From NCBI GenBank assembly GCA_018343915.1, contig JABRWF010000002.1, positions 4,774,001-4,838,000 of the forward strand: a DNA stretch of 64,000 nucleotides, given 5' to 3'. Under the pieces are notes generated by a model that saw nothing but the letters and a program-made list of their open reading frames with translations, did no database searches and was not told where the DNA came from. The position numbers and the translations under genes are program-made. Source of the stretch: Agroathelia rolfsii. Lineage: Eukaryota; Basidiomycota; Agaricomycetes; Amylocorticiales; Amylocorticiaceae. Below, piece after piece: positions 24,586-35,988 of this stretch. Numbering within the stretch: position 1 is the stretch's first letter; each line of letters opens with the position of its first letter.

Positions 24586-25081
24586 TCATATCCGAATAGG
24601 CTCGTCGTGCAGTCCGCTCCAGATGCCGCGGACGGACTCGGTCGTACTCTCTACTTTACGTCTCTTCAGCGGTTTGATTTTGGCGCCTGATGAGTCAAGC
24701 AGGAGTTGAATTTTGTTGTGGATGCCGTTAACCTCCAGACCATTCAGTGGTATGACCTTGTCGCGACCATTCACTGCATCACGCATCAGCACCATACACC
24801 GAAACTTCATATTTGGGCTACAAAGACGCACGGTAGAATCCTCGAACGATGGGTTCATGCCTATTTCGCTGCTTGACCACAAGCTCAACGTGAGGGTTTT
24901 CGCGTGCGACACGGACGAGGTCGTTGAGTAGGAATGTGCGCGTGTTGGCGGACGATGGCCATGTCTGGCAGTATTCAACGACGAGCTTGCGAATCTGGGG
25001 AATAAACGTAGTGTTGCCGTTCGAGCCCGTAGACCTGAGCTGTGCACGGAATATCGGTCTTGCAGCTGCTTGGATGGTCAT
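24586..25081 (-). CDS. MRPL51: Mitochondrial large-subunit ribosomal protein mL43 (fungal MRPL51)
   Basis: complement(join(24586..24773, 24832..25081)), 438 nt, 145 residues. The start MTIQAAARPIFRAQL is followed by the L51/S25/CI-B8 thioredoxin-like domain: LRSTGSNGNTTFIPQIRKLV, then a region ending NPHVELVVKQRNRHEP and, across the intron, GFYLNGRDKVIPLNGL. These match the mL43 family, a component of the mitochondrial large ribosomal subunit; length is normal. An upstream in-frame ATG (25129) would add 16 residues but the chosen start gives the usual short N-terminus. It is divergent from the gene at 25443, with 361 bases between the starts. Confidence 0.88.
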
Positions 25082-25442
25082 TGTGAGCGGTGAATACTTT
25101 TGAGAGCTGTAGTATGTAGCCGGCAACAATAATAATAACTGTTATGACCTGGGGGCACAACTGTGGCTGCCGAAGCGGTGGCGGTGGCGCATGCCACCAA
25201 ACTCAATACATGAAGTTGAGTCTCCGCTTTACACAAATTACAGCTCCGCACTCTGCGCCACACTCACTTACTGAGCGCGTCAGACGCGACTGAGGCAACC
25301 GAAAAGCTCACAGAGACGAAGACACGGGCCGGGCTGCTCTGCTCGGTGTTGCTGCTGCTGCTCGACGATAGTGCTCACGACGGGACCACATCTGCATCTG
25401 GACAGCCGGCTCAACCACTACCTTGTCTGAACTACCTCTATC
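25082..25442. promoter_or_regulatory. Shared promoter region, mL43 / 25443 gene
   Basis: 361 bases between two divergent start codons. Contains short GCT repeats near 25340-25370. No clear TATA box was found on either side. Shared control is an inference from the arrangement. Confidence 0.4.
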
Positions 25443-28324
25443 ATGGCTCGTGCAACTCGCTCATCAGTTCAAACCGTCGAAAAGGACAATGACGACGGCA
25501 CAGAAAACAAGTCTGCACCTACTGCTGTCGCTGCTGCTACTACTACCACTGCCACTGCTGCATCAAATAAAGCAAATAAAAAACGAAAACGCATGTCTAT
25601 GGCCGTAGACTCTGAAGACCAGCCTGCTTCTAAACAAGCCAAAGGTGTGAAGGAAGAGGACCAGGAGGATCCATCGCAGGAATTGCCCTCACCCAACCAA
25701 AATGAGATCGAGATCAAGCCGCAAGGTATCAAGGGTGCTGGCGAGTCTCCAATCAACCCAGAAGATGCGCAAAAGATACTCGACATATTGGAAATGTATG
25801 TCCTTCACCGCTGTCCTAAAGACGTACTCTACCTCAAGTCGCTGACATATGCGTCATGACCATACTAGGATTGACACCCAGGGGCTACTCGATCGAGTCT
25901 TTCCTCTTCCCTCTGAGTCGGAGCCGCTCGTACCAGGAATAGAGGCTCAGGACGGCCACCCGCCCCCATCTGCTTCTTTTCGAACATTACTCACCGAATC
26001 TTCGCAACATCCATTACATGTTCTAAGAGTAAGTACTCTTCTTAGCCGATCATGAATACCCCCATCATCATCATATTCATTACGCTACGATGTATGAACT
26101 AGGCTGCTATCCGGCATCTCCTGCCTGTATTTGCCCAACCCCGCAGCCGTCCATCCACTCCTGCCGCACAGCAGCTGCGTTTTTGTCATCTCGCTCTCTC
26201 CCTCCTTGAGCAAGCATCACATCATTCCATCAACAGCCCAATTGACCTGGATACCTTCCTCTCCACTGCCTCCAATACCTCCCCTGATCCCGCCCTTAAA
26301 TCAGACTCAAACAAATTAAAATCATGGCGCAGACGCAAATATGCACTCGTGCAACACCTCCCTACAGGCGACTGGTGGACCTCTCTCAATGCGGACTTTC
26401 CCCCACCCCCATCATCCTCTTTCTCTTCGTCATCGTCTCCGCATCCGACGGTCGCGCAAGCTTTAAATAATGATCGTGCGCTGACCGACCTGCCCACGGC
26501 CAATGCGGAGCTCGTGGCGATATTTCCATCGCCGTCGGACGATGTACCAGAAAAGGTCCCCACACTTGGCGCGGCGATGAGTCTGCCCACCAAGCCCAGC
26601 GGGAGCGGGAGCGGTGGTACTGCAGTATTTAGGAGACGAGGACCACGGCAGCTCACAGTGGGCAAGTACCTCGATTATGGACCCTTTGCAAGCTTTGCGC
26701 CGACGTTTGATCAGGAGGCGAAGGAATTGGGTCAGTGGGAGGTCAACGAGGTACTCTGTGCGCGCATGAGGAGACGGAGAATAAGGGACGCATGGAAGCG
26801 TGCTTGGCAGCTTGAGGGTCCTGTCGAGAATCAGGCTTCTGCTGCTATCGCAGTGGAAGCGGCAGATCGAGAACAGTCGGTCCCGGCCGGAGTCGAAACT
26901 GAGAGCGGTGATCTTAATGACGTGAAAGAGGTATCTGATGAAGGCAAGGGCGAAGAAAATCATGATACGGCAGTAGAATTTGGCACAAAGGGGGTACTGG
27001 AGGGCTTATTACCTGTAGATCAGGTAGCCGTACTTCAATCTGCTCTGGATGGCCTCGAGCTCGAGGATGGCATCCAGAAGCTATTGGAAAAAACGGCAAA
27101 TGCGCTCAATCGACTACAGCAATTGCAATTCGAACGCATATCGGCTCCGGATGGCGCCAGCAGCACCGCAGAACCCGATTCAGAAGAGTGGCAGATCGGT
27201 ACGTTTTATCTTTTCTTTGGGTGACCATCCGACATTTTTACCTACTCATCACTTCCTCTATCTGATTTGGCGCTACAGCCTCAGATGTACTTGACTCGCT
27301 CGTCCTCCTCACCTCACTTCGACCACGCGTCTCAGGCTCTGAATCATCCGCACCACCGCCGCTCATACCTCCTTCCTCCACTCTGCATCATCTGCACCAG
27401 ACCTTACCTGTCAAGCCCTCAAAAGGATGGTATGGCTCCTTGCCCCCGGCGAACCCCATCGCCTTACGCGACGACTCGACGTTACGTGTCAAACCGGGCG
27501 CGGTCATCCCTCAACCGTACGTCGCAGCTACCGCCGCAACTGGTGCTACTGCTGCCTCAAATCAAGCCACACCGAGCGTGGCATCGACAAATCCAACAGC
27601 TACAACCGCAGCAACGGCTGCGGGATACGCAGCGTATCCTTATGGAGCGTATAGTCCGGCGACCTACCAAAGCCTCTACACCGCTGCAGTGTACAAGCCC
27701 CCTCCGGCGGGCACCTACCCAGCCGGCGCATACAATCCGAGCCAGTATTATGCACAGTACACCGCCGCCGCTGCCGCGCGCCAACAGCAGCAGCAGCCAT
27801 CGACCACTCCTGTGGGCGGTAATACAGCCGCGTCGGCACCTACCACAGCGACAGCATCCGCTGCCCCGCAGTGGTACGCCTACACGCCAGCACAGGTACA
27901 GGCGGCCGCGGCCGCTGCAGCTGCCGGTATGCTGACTGGTAATCCTGCGGTCAGGGCTAATGGAGTTGGTAATAGTGGCAACGCCGGCAGTGGCGGCTCA
28001 GCCTCGGGGCGCGGCACGCCCCAGCCTCAGCAGCAACAACCGGTGCCATACTACATCCCTCAGCCTGTGCAGAGGCCATCTTCGACGACGCCAGGGGCGA
28101 CTGGGGTGGGAGCGCCAACGACACCACGGGCTGTGGGCAACCTCGCTATCCCGACAGCTTATGGTCCTGGATCGGAGTGGGACCGTCGCACTGCTGCTGC
28201 CGGGGGAGGATATGTCCCCCCGCCCACACCGACGTTGCCGTCGCATCTAAGAGCATCAGGGTCTTCCCAGCCTGGTACGCCTGTCCCGGTTGGTTCGCCC
28301 CAGGCTGCTCAGGCGTCCCGGTAA
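25443..28324 (+). CDS. Large low-complexity nuclear-type protein, 884 aa
   Basis: join(25443..25795, 25869..26028, 26103..27198, 27279..28324), 2655 nt, all phases agree. The N-terminus (MARATRSSVQTVEKDN) leads to a basic cluster NKKRKR near residue 45, a likely nuclear localisation signal, then a Glu/Lys-rich stretch. Residues of about 115-330 look ordered and helical (EDAQKILDILEM, AAIRHLLPVFAQP, LALSLLEQASHH). A conserved-looking motif TVGKYLDYGPFASFAPTFD follows, then RMRRRRIRDAWKRAW and a long predicted helix (VLEGLLPVDQVAVLQSALDG ... LEKTANALNRLQQLQFE). The C-terminal 300 residues are Ala/Pro/Gln/Tyr-rich (SYYA-, QQQQ-type), like activation or condensate-forming tails. I do not recognise the family; a chromatin or transcription role is only suggested by composition and the NLS. 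Confidence 0.72.
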
Positions 28325-29280
28325 TCAGCGTTGATTTTTTTTCTTTATATCGTCTTTTTTTGTTTTTTGTTTTCTCCGGTATCCGTTCTTAACTTACGAA
28401 ACGACGAAGTCTGGGAGGAGAGGAAGCGAAATAGAACTATACCGCCATTTTTCGTTGTTGTAATACTTTTTTTTATTGTCTTTTCTTTTATTAACCTGTC
28501 GCCAATTCTTCACATCCACCGACTACCTCTTTTTGAGCTCTGTCACCTATTTTGTCCTCTTTTGTGCGCTTGTGATTGCTTTTATTCGCGATTAATTAGA
28601 TACCACAAAGGACAATGAAGCTGACTGAGAAGCAGGACGCATCAACTAACGCACCAATAAGAGACGGTGCCAGTGGTGAACATGTTTTTTGTGTGTGCAT
28701 CGCAATGTTAACCAGATTATAGCTGGCAAGATTGACGCTATTTGTTGCCATTTCTTGGTATGAGATTGAGGCTGGAGGTGTGCTGGAAATGTATATGAAT
28801 CACAAGCATGGTGATGAGTTTACTTGTTACTTGTATCAATGAGTGAATTGTTATGACGAGTGCGCATTTGTAGGAATACTGATTATCCAGCGTATCCTTC
28901 CGTACGCATATTCATGCTGTTTTATGCATGCATGAACAGTGAGTCTTGACGAAACATTAGAAGCACACAGGCATGGGTAGTGCGAAGAAGCCATGTGCTT
29001 TTGGTGCTGCAAACCTAGCAACCATTAGTGCGCGTGTTTAGCTGGTAATTAAATCCTTGATATGCTTTTTAGTGATTGTAAGTATTCAATCATCGAATTT
29101 CATATGATCATTTATCAGTACACAACCCTACGGAAAGGACAAGCGGCATAAAACTATTATTTTATTTTATTTTGTTTTTATTTTGCTTCACGTATGCATC
29201 ACCAGATTGTTTACCACCACACCACAGTGATCATACTTTCTTTTGCAGCTGCCCACACCGTTCTCTTCCTGGATTTGTGC
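28325..29280. other. Intergenic between convergent genes
   Basis: 3' flanks of the 25443 gene (pyrimidine-rich just after the stop) and of the beta-trefoil gene. AT-rich TTTTA repeats at 29157-29185. No gene supported. Confidence 0.45.
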
Positions 29281-30032
29281 CTAAGTCTCATAGCGATGGA
29301 ACAAGAACTTTTGAGCGGGATTGTTATCGGATTGTTTCTCGAGGTCGATCTGGTAAATGCATATAAAAGTATGTTTATTATCATTATTGATGAATAATTT
29401 ATCATGGGCGTGCACCACCAAGTGAGAGGATGCAGAGTCGTAAAGTAACTGACCTTGTTGTTGAACATGACCGTCCAGACAAGATCACGACCGGGTACGG
29501 AAATCTGGAGCGATGAAGAAAAGGGGAAGATTATAAAAAGATTGCTGCTGGAGGCGAAGCCGAGCACTAACGATATAGGTAGTCTGTTTGTCATCTTCAT
29601 CATCGACGGGAGTGATGGTGTAATCGTCCGCGTCTTTCCTTAGGCTACTGAGGAGGAGGGAGCCCTAGTATATTAATGGTTGGAGACACAATCGTGGGTT
29701 GGATGACAAAGCAACAATCATTACAGTAGCCGGACCTTGTATGCTTGACCATGAGACACTTTTCTGTTTGAATAAGCGTCCGTCACTTTGAATGTGTCCT
29801 TTCCACTTGAGGTAAGCTCCCAGGTTTCGATATCAGGATTGGGTACGTCGGTTTCGGCCACATAGAGCGGGAAATCGATGATATCGCTGGTGGTGGACGA
29901 CACCGGCGTTTTTGTACCAGCAGAGACGATAAAATAGACGCCTGGTTCTAGAGCTGGGTATATAAAGCAATATGCGACGAGTCAGATCATGAATCGCATA
30001 TAAGACTAAGCAAATTGGCGATACAGACACAT
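29281..30032 (-). CDS. Small beta-trefoil-like protein, candidate peptidase inhibitor
   Basis: complement(join(29281..29349, 29454..29504, 29572..29647, 29725..29953, 30029..30032)), 429 nt, 142 residues. The first coding exon is only ATG-T; splicing to CT-CTA-GAA gives MSLEPGVYFIVSAG. The remaining introns are GT-AG with matching phases. The pattern (MSLEPGVYFIV at the N-terminus, IETWEL and DYTITPVDDEDD in the middle, IISVPGRDLVWTV, and a C-terminal QKFLFHRYE) resembles small cytosolic fungal beta-trefoil proteins of the I66 protease-inhibitor type, which start MSLE/N-G-Y and are about 150 residues. No signal peptide. Assignment to that family is from recalled pattern, not a search; an R-type lectin is the main alternative. 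Confidence 0.6.
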
Positions 30033-31181
30033 TGGCGAAAGCAGAGGCCAAAACACCTATCAAGCGGATTTCGTGGAGCCGTGTGAAGACAGGGAGGATT
30101 TCGGGACTCTAGCTCGCCTCGAAAGATCATCTTATATGCTTGTTCGGGGGCCTGGTGATTGTATGAACAGAAGCGTCAGATGATAGGCCCAGGATTGGAA
30201 GTCTGATGAAGTCGAGACATCGTGCAGTATTGAGTAATGCCAACAATCAAATAAGGCATTAGCGCATATCCAGTTACGGTAAACTATTACAGCCGGAGAA
30301 GTGTTATCGCAACAAGTTAAATTGTGCTGAGTTGAATTTGTGTTTGTCACTATTGAAGTCGTAGATTGTTTGGTGTCTCGCCGTTCATCAAGCTGCATCA
30401 AGTGCAAGTGGTCTGCTTTTGGCTTACACTAATAGACAATTCAGAATATTGACCGTTCCAGAATATTCATTACGTGAAAAGACGTGCAAAAAGATTATCT
30501 GATTCTTCTGAGTGGGATAGCAATAATCGCTGTCCCAAACTAGATCTGAAGATACCAGAAGCGGGAATATGCTTATTCTATAACTTTCGCCAGTAAGAAG
30601 AATCGAAGGCTTGACTCATGCTATGCTAATATGACATCCTTTGATTGAAATATATCGTCGCGGCGGTATCAGGTGCGTTTGCTAATAATGGCCATGATAT
30701 TGAATGATAACTAATTTCATGACCGAATAGAATCGTGCTGAGACGAGAAAGAGGGAACTCCAAAGAGCCACATTCTACAGACTAATACTAGCTCCGATTT
30801 TCCAGAGCCATCCTTGCACGATAAAAAAACAGATCGCGCTCGAGGAATCACTCGCACAGTACAATGATGTAAAAGAAGCACGACACCAGCTCCATGTTAT
30901 ACTCACTAGTAATCAGTCCCTCATCTCAACTGTATCTGGCCGTTTCGCAGGTGGGAGCATATATTTGAATGTACCGATGTTTTTTGCGCGAGTAAATCAT
31001 CGGAGTGGATTATATAGAACTGTACTCAACTCTGAGAGAATGGCGATGTATGATGTTGCTATCTCGACTTGGGAGCGTATCCTTTCTTGTGCAATATTCC
31101 AACGACTTTTGTCACTTTGGATTATACTTCCTCTAGCATTCTTTTGGATAGGAATATCTTCATATACTCGCAATATACAAC
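30033..31181. other. Intergenic, possible coding fragment
   Basis: No complete gene. A plus-strand stretch from about 30802 to 30950 is open, bounded by ag and by g/gtgggag, and reads like a helical protein segment (KKQIALEESLAQYNDVKEA). It could be an exon of a decayed gene; its partners were not found. Confidence 0.3.
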
Positions 31182-31354
31182 GTTTCTATAGTTGTATGTT
31201 TTGTACATGTATATTTCACTCACTTGCACGTCATTTCTCTTCAAATAAAAATTCATGCAAGACCTTTTGTATGCCCCTTGAATGCATGAATGTTTATTTG
31301 AAGAGAAATCATGTCCAAGTGGGTGAAATATACAAAATGTACAACTATAGAAAC
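31182..31354. repeat. Imperfect palindromic foldback, about 170 bp
   Basis: The left arm 31182-31260 (gtttctatagttgta...) and right arm 31284-31354 are inverted copies with few mismatches, separated by about 23 bases. An RNA from either strand would form a hairpin with about 70 paired bases. Both strands carry similar short peptides in frame, which is a by-product of the symmetry. It may be a small foldback transposon or a hairpin-RNA locus. Confidence 0.6.
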
Positions 31355-32285
31355 TTTGCAACCCGCGAGTAAGCAAGCTCACGATATCCTGACCCGTCCA
31401 TAATAACCGCGGTTCATTCCTCAGTGATATCTTTGCGTTAAAAAAAGCACCAGTACTAGCTCATAAGATTCAAGGTAGCGGTGTAGCTCCTCCGAAAACC
31501 ATCCGAGCCGTCAGTGGAGGAGAACACGAGCTTTGTTGAACACAATTGCTCAATATATACGAGAGGAATATCACTCTCGTCGGTTTGGCAGGATATAGCA
31601 TATAAAAAATAACATTTGGATGAATTTTCCGTTCGATGTGTTGGCACCTCATAACCTGGGCTTGGTCTTCGACTTTGGAAGAGGGGGGGGGGCGCAGTGG
31701 GTAATCTAACAATTAATATCTCATGTTGGAGAAGCCGAGGCTCGGCACCGTCCTCGCAAGGTAGATTTGTATGACTGAGAGAGATCATTAGAGAGTTTAG
31801 CGTCCTTGACGAGCGTTCCTAGTTGGCGAGTGACTGTAGCAAGCAGCTTTGATTCTTTACATTACCACGCCACGAGATACACACCGACATCGTACAGTGA
31901 GTAAGTAATTGGGTTTTATACGACTTTCCTCTGCAGCTCTCCTGCAGGTTTCGAATGGTCCATTTCAATGGTTCATTAGAGATTACTCTCCTATGTCAAG
32001 TAACGAGATATTATCATATTCTGCTGGCAAAGTTAGTGGGACGACGATGCGTGGTGGGACAACAATCTAGTCCGAGCGGTTGACTTGGCGTAACGGATAA
32101 CGCGCGCGATGTTAAAGCCGGACTCGGAACGAGACACATTAACCACTTCGCCAAACCAGCGCGCAGACTTTCTCTGCCCTTCAGAATGTGAAAAAAATTA
32201 TCTGGAATTTTTAAAAATTCTCTGGTGACTGCTAGAGGCATAATGAAGAAGCAGGAGCAATATAAGCTCTCTGGAGAAAAAAAAA
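31355..32285. other. Intergenic
   Basis: No supported gene. Contains a G-run at 31681-31691. Around 32082-32160 tRNA-like internal promoter motifs occur on both strands, but no cloverleaf could be completed. Confidence 0.4.
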
Positions 32286-32389
32286 TGCCAGGAGCGTGGA
32301 TTGAACACGCGACCTCCAGAAATTGTTACGTAACCAATTCAATTGAAAGCAACTTCAGTCTGTTGCTCTCCCAGCTGAGCTATCCCGGC
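32286..32389 (-). tRNA. tRNA-Phe (GAA) with intron
   Basis: On the minus strand the acceptor stem GCCGGGA pairs with TCCTGGC (one G-U), the D arm GCTC/GAGC and T arm GCGTG/CACGC are intact, with the T loop TTCAATC. The anticodon arm ACAGA-CTGAAG is interrupted by an intron of about 31 bases placed one nucleotide after the GAA anticodon, the canonical position, and resumes at TCTGG. One mismatch is at the base of the anticodon stem. The mature length is about 73 nt. Confidence 0.9.
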
Positions 32390-32676
32390 CTCTGAAGATA
32401 CACATATTCAAAATATTATATACGCCATCAACAACCATTGATTGCCTGAGCACCTTATTTGCTCGTTTGCTCGTCATGATTCTATTTGCGAATAATAGCT
32501 GTTTTCGAGATTGATGGGGTGATGGGTCATTGGAAGAAAAGTAGAAACATCTCGGCCCCTTGGACCCTCGGTGATGTTTAAGGCAGAACTTGCTTGATTC
32601 TGGGTGAAAATTCAAGAAGATCATATAGCCGTCTTCGCAACTAACAGACGTTCTGGTTTCATGTAAGTTTTACATG
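32390..32676. other. Intergenic
   Basis: Upstream flank of the tRNA; nothing recognised. Confidence 0.35.
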
Positions 32677-33257
32677 ATGTTTGAACTTTGGAAAATCGTG
32701 TTTGCTACACTGGTTAGCTAGGTGTAAGCTCCCTCTTGTTCATTCATGGGAGTATCTGCAAGTCCAATGACTAGGAGCATAATTTAATTTTCCTATGGAA
32801 ATATAAATTTAGGGGTGTCGTTTGCTTGTTTGCAGTCAGTTGGGTATCAACAAAGTGTAAGCAAAGGCTTATATGTAGTAAGCTCTAGGATCATGCATTA
32901 TGCTGTAGAAGATGTATGTTTATAGGCTTATAAACGGTCATCATAGTATTGTAATATGTTGCGATACTTCAGCCGCTGGTGCAAAGCGCTTCTTTTGATA
33001 CAAAGGTATCGGCTGTGTAATAGATGTCATGCCATTATCGCAGACCACCGTAACAAACAAAAAATCTTCCTCAAAATTTGACTCCCTATTCAAGTATTTC
33101 AAGTGCTATTCAATGCTCTGAAAATAGGCATATGAGTGCATGTACTCTTGCCTAATTCCGTATGAATGCTCCCAGAAGTAAACAAGCCGGAGCATACACA
33201 TGGCTCAGAAGGAATATTAATTTGTGTAGCAAACACGATTTTTCAAAGTTCAAACAT
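32677..33257. mobile_element. MITE-like element with 34-bp terminal inverted repeats
   Basis: Left end 32677-32710 (atgtttgaactttgg...) and right end 33224-33257 are inverted copies over 34 bases with one mismatch. The similarity continues inward in part: gctccctcttgttcattcatgggag near 32728 corresponds to the inverse of 33160-33195. The element is 581 bp and has no ORF. No certain target duplication was found. This fits a non-autonomous DNA transposon. Confidence 0.65.
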
Positions 33258-33840
33258 TATTTATTATTATCGTGATCTCCTTGAATAGTTTTCACCTGGA
33301 ATTGAGTGAGTTCTGCCTTGTATAGGGGTCTAGGGGGCTGAGAGGTTTGCACTTTGACGCGTCGTGCCATCTACTAGTACATGTATTTCGAAAAGCTATA
33401 AGCCACGTGTTCAATCCACAATCCTGGCTTCGGTCTGTTTGTCTTGCCAAGGTATCGTGGCTGTTCAAGTTGAAGATGTCCTCTAGATTGCCAATGTTTA
33501 TAGTTGCTCCGCCACCGCCGTAATATTGTGGTTGCCCCTTGTCTTGTCTCAGTCTTCTGAGTCGACGCATACCGGAAGCACTCTTTCCATCGCTTATTAA
33601 CTATAATCCATCATCCGAAAAATAGGTAAGCAAGATAGGATATCCCAGTGCCATTGGGTACTCCAATCCTGGCAATTAGTACATATCAACACGAATGTCT
33701 TGTGCATTGATGTCATCCATGTTTGGCTCGGCCTGAGTCATCAATTCATTAATAATGTTTGTTAGCTTTGAAGTTTTAAAACCACCTGGTACATATCAAG
33801 CGCACTACGACTACGCCAGCAGTCACAGTCATTGGCCTAA
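33258..33840. other. Intergenic, upstream of DNA glycosylase
   Basis: A minus-strand frame at 33292-33570 is open but shows no recognisable motif. Promoter of the following gene probably lies just before 33841. Confidence 0.4.
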
Positions 33841-35574
33841 ATGCCCGAGTTACCAGGTATTATCAAACCAAGTAATCTCCAAGTGCTGGGACTCCAGGCT
33901 GACTGGGTGCTCTGTTCGAGAATAGAGGTCGAACGTGCGGCGTGCCTTTTGCGCTCGCTCGGCGCGGGAAAAGTTATAGAACGCGTCGAGACGCAAGAGG
34001 ATACTATCGTGTATACCGGAGGTATTTCACACCTGGATTTTGTACGTTTCCTTTTAAACGGTCTCGGAAAAGTTAGACGACGTGTCTTATGCGTTGCTAG
34101 GCCAAAGAACTCAAGGGCCGTACAGTCCAGGATGTCTTGCGTTATGGTAAATGTTTGCTCTTTTGAGCTTCTAGTAGCTGTGGCCTTACCTCATATTATC
34201 TAGGCAAAGTGTTTTATTTTGTTCTAGCTGGAGAGGGGAGAATGCCCGTACTCCATTTTGGTATGACGGGAATGCTGCAGGTACATTATTATTTACACCA
34301 GAGCCTAGACCTTTATTCTTATGCGTTGTCTTTGCAGGTTAGAGGTGATGCTGCAAAACCATACCGATCCGAGGGTAGAAAGAAGATTCAGACGGATGAA
34401 TGGCCACCTCGCTTTATGAAGGTGAATCCAAGGGTAGTTTTTCTTATAGTTCTACTCACCGCAGTTAATATTGCCTAGTTCATCCTTCATTTCCGGGACC
34501 CTAGCTCTAGCGATCCTGCTACTGAAGTCGCATTCGTTGACCCTCGTCGTTTGGGGCGCATCAGGCTCTGCACATCCCCCAAGGAGGAGCCGCCCATCTC
34601 GCTTTTGGGCTTTGATCCCATTCACTGTATGCCCACTTTGGATGCATTCAGTGTTCTGGTCAAGAAAAGATCATGTCCAATCAAAGCTCTATTGCTGGAC
34701 CAATCGTTCAGTGCCGGCGTAGGAAATTGGGTGGCCGGTTAGATATTTTCCTTGTTTTCCCCTATATTGCCGACTAATTATGAAGCGTTTAGATGAGGTA
34801 TTGTATCATGCTCGCGTCCATCCTGAGCAACGGTGCAATTCTCTTTCAGATGATCAGGTACGAGAGCTGCACCACCACACACGAAACGTGTGCGTCGTTG
34901 CTGTAGACGTAAATGCGGACGACGAAAAGTTCCCCGAGAATTGGCTATTCAAGCATCGTTGGGTATGAGTATATTGCATTGACCGGATCCTGCATCACGG
35001 TTCTCATATCTTTTGAATAGGGGAAGGGAAAGAAGGAGAAGCACACCCTGAAATTGGTTTGAAATGTTGTTTTCATTACGCATTGACTCAAAAATGGCTG
35101 ACTATGCTTCTAGCCTGATGGAAAGCCTGCGACAATCAAATGGATTACTGTCGGTGGAAGGACATCGGCTTACGTCGTAGAGCTTCAGAAGCTTCCCGGG
35201 CGCTCCATCGCCAATAAACAGGTAGAATCATTTCATTTTCGTTTTTTGAGACGCGTGGAATTGCATTCTGAACATCCTCACGTTCTAGCCCGTAGCCGAT
35301 GAAGATGACAGTGCCGAGTCAGACCTAACTCCGCTCGAAGACTCTGGAGATGAAAAAGATACCCTAATAAAAGCAAGAGCGGGTTCGAAAAGAAAGAGAA
35401 AGGTATATAGTCAGTCAAATCCAGTCCTCTTCGGTTCATCTCATTTTGACACAGGTGGAAGTGATAAAAGAGACCCAGGCGACTCGAACGTCTACTCGGG
35501 CGTCAAAGACAGAATCCAAGTATTTCTCAGATCCAAAGGTAACCACCAAAAGGGTACAAAGATCTAAACGATGA
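33841..35574 (+). CDS. Formamidopyrimidine-DNA glycosylase (Fpg/MutM family), 11 exons
   Basis: join(33841..33856, 33926..34041, 34101..34146, 34204..34280, 34338..34421, 34479..34737, 34793..34962, 35021..35056, 35114..35221, 35289..35402, 35455..35574), 1146 nt, 381 residues. Splicing the 16-nt first exon gives MPELPEVE, with the catalytic Pro and Glu of bifunctional base-excision glycosylases/AP lyases acting on oxidised purines. Later landmarks are HFGMTG, VAFVDPRRLGRIRL, IKALLLDQSFSAGVGNWVAD (the H2TH region) and LYHARVHPEQR. The C-terminal part has TVGGRTSAYV and then a basic tail (SKRKRK, TTKRVQRSKR), a probable nuclear signal; I see no CX2C zinc finger, as in fungal and plant members. 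Convergent with homoserine kinase. High certainty on family, good on splicing since every phase closes. Confidence 0.9.
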
Positions 35575-35988
35575 AGTTGGATCGTGCATCTGTCACGTCC
35601 AATTTTCTTTTCTTGAATAGGTAGTATAAAATTTAGATAATAATGAACGTCAAAGGATCATAATAAGTACCTTGAGTGACAGAGCTATGCCTCGATTACT
35701 TTTGGTCTTGCAGCATGGTCAATACGGGGATCTACTGAAGAGTTTTTTTTCTGGCATTGATATAGAAATAGAGATACGATTTAAATGATCATCATCCATG
35801 AGCAAATATGAATATCCATTATCAAGATAGAGACCATCTAGCTCTCTAGGAAAATACAGGGAAAATATCAGTAGAGCTGATATCCTATATTTTACAAAGT
35901 CCCACCACCCCCGTTTTTTAAGCTACGGGTTCGTGCGAAAAAATCTACCACCATCCACTTAAACTGTGTATGGCGACAAGCAGAATGT
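35575..35988. other. Intergenic between convergent genes
   Basis: 414 bases of shared 3' flank; AT-rich; nothing recognised. Confidence 0.4.

Noticed and set aside
32070..32170. tRNA-like box A and box B motifs on both strands
   Set aside because: A D-arm can be drawn on the plus strand, but no T arm with a normal TTCRA loop or complete acceptor stem follows.
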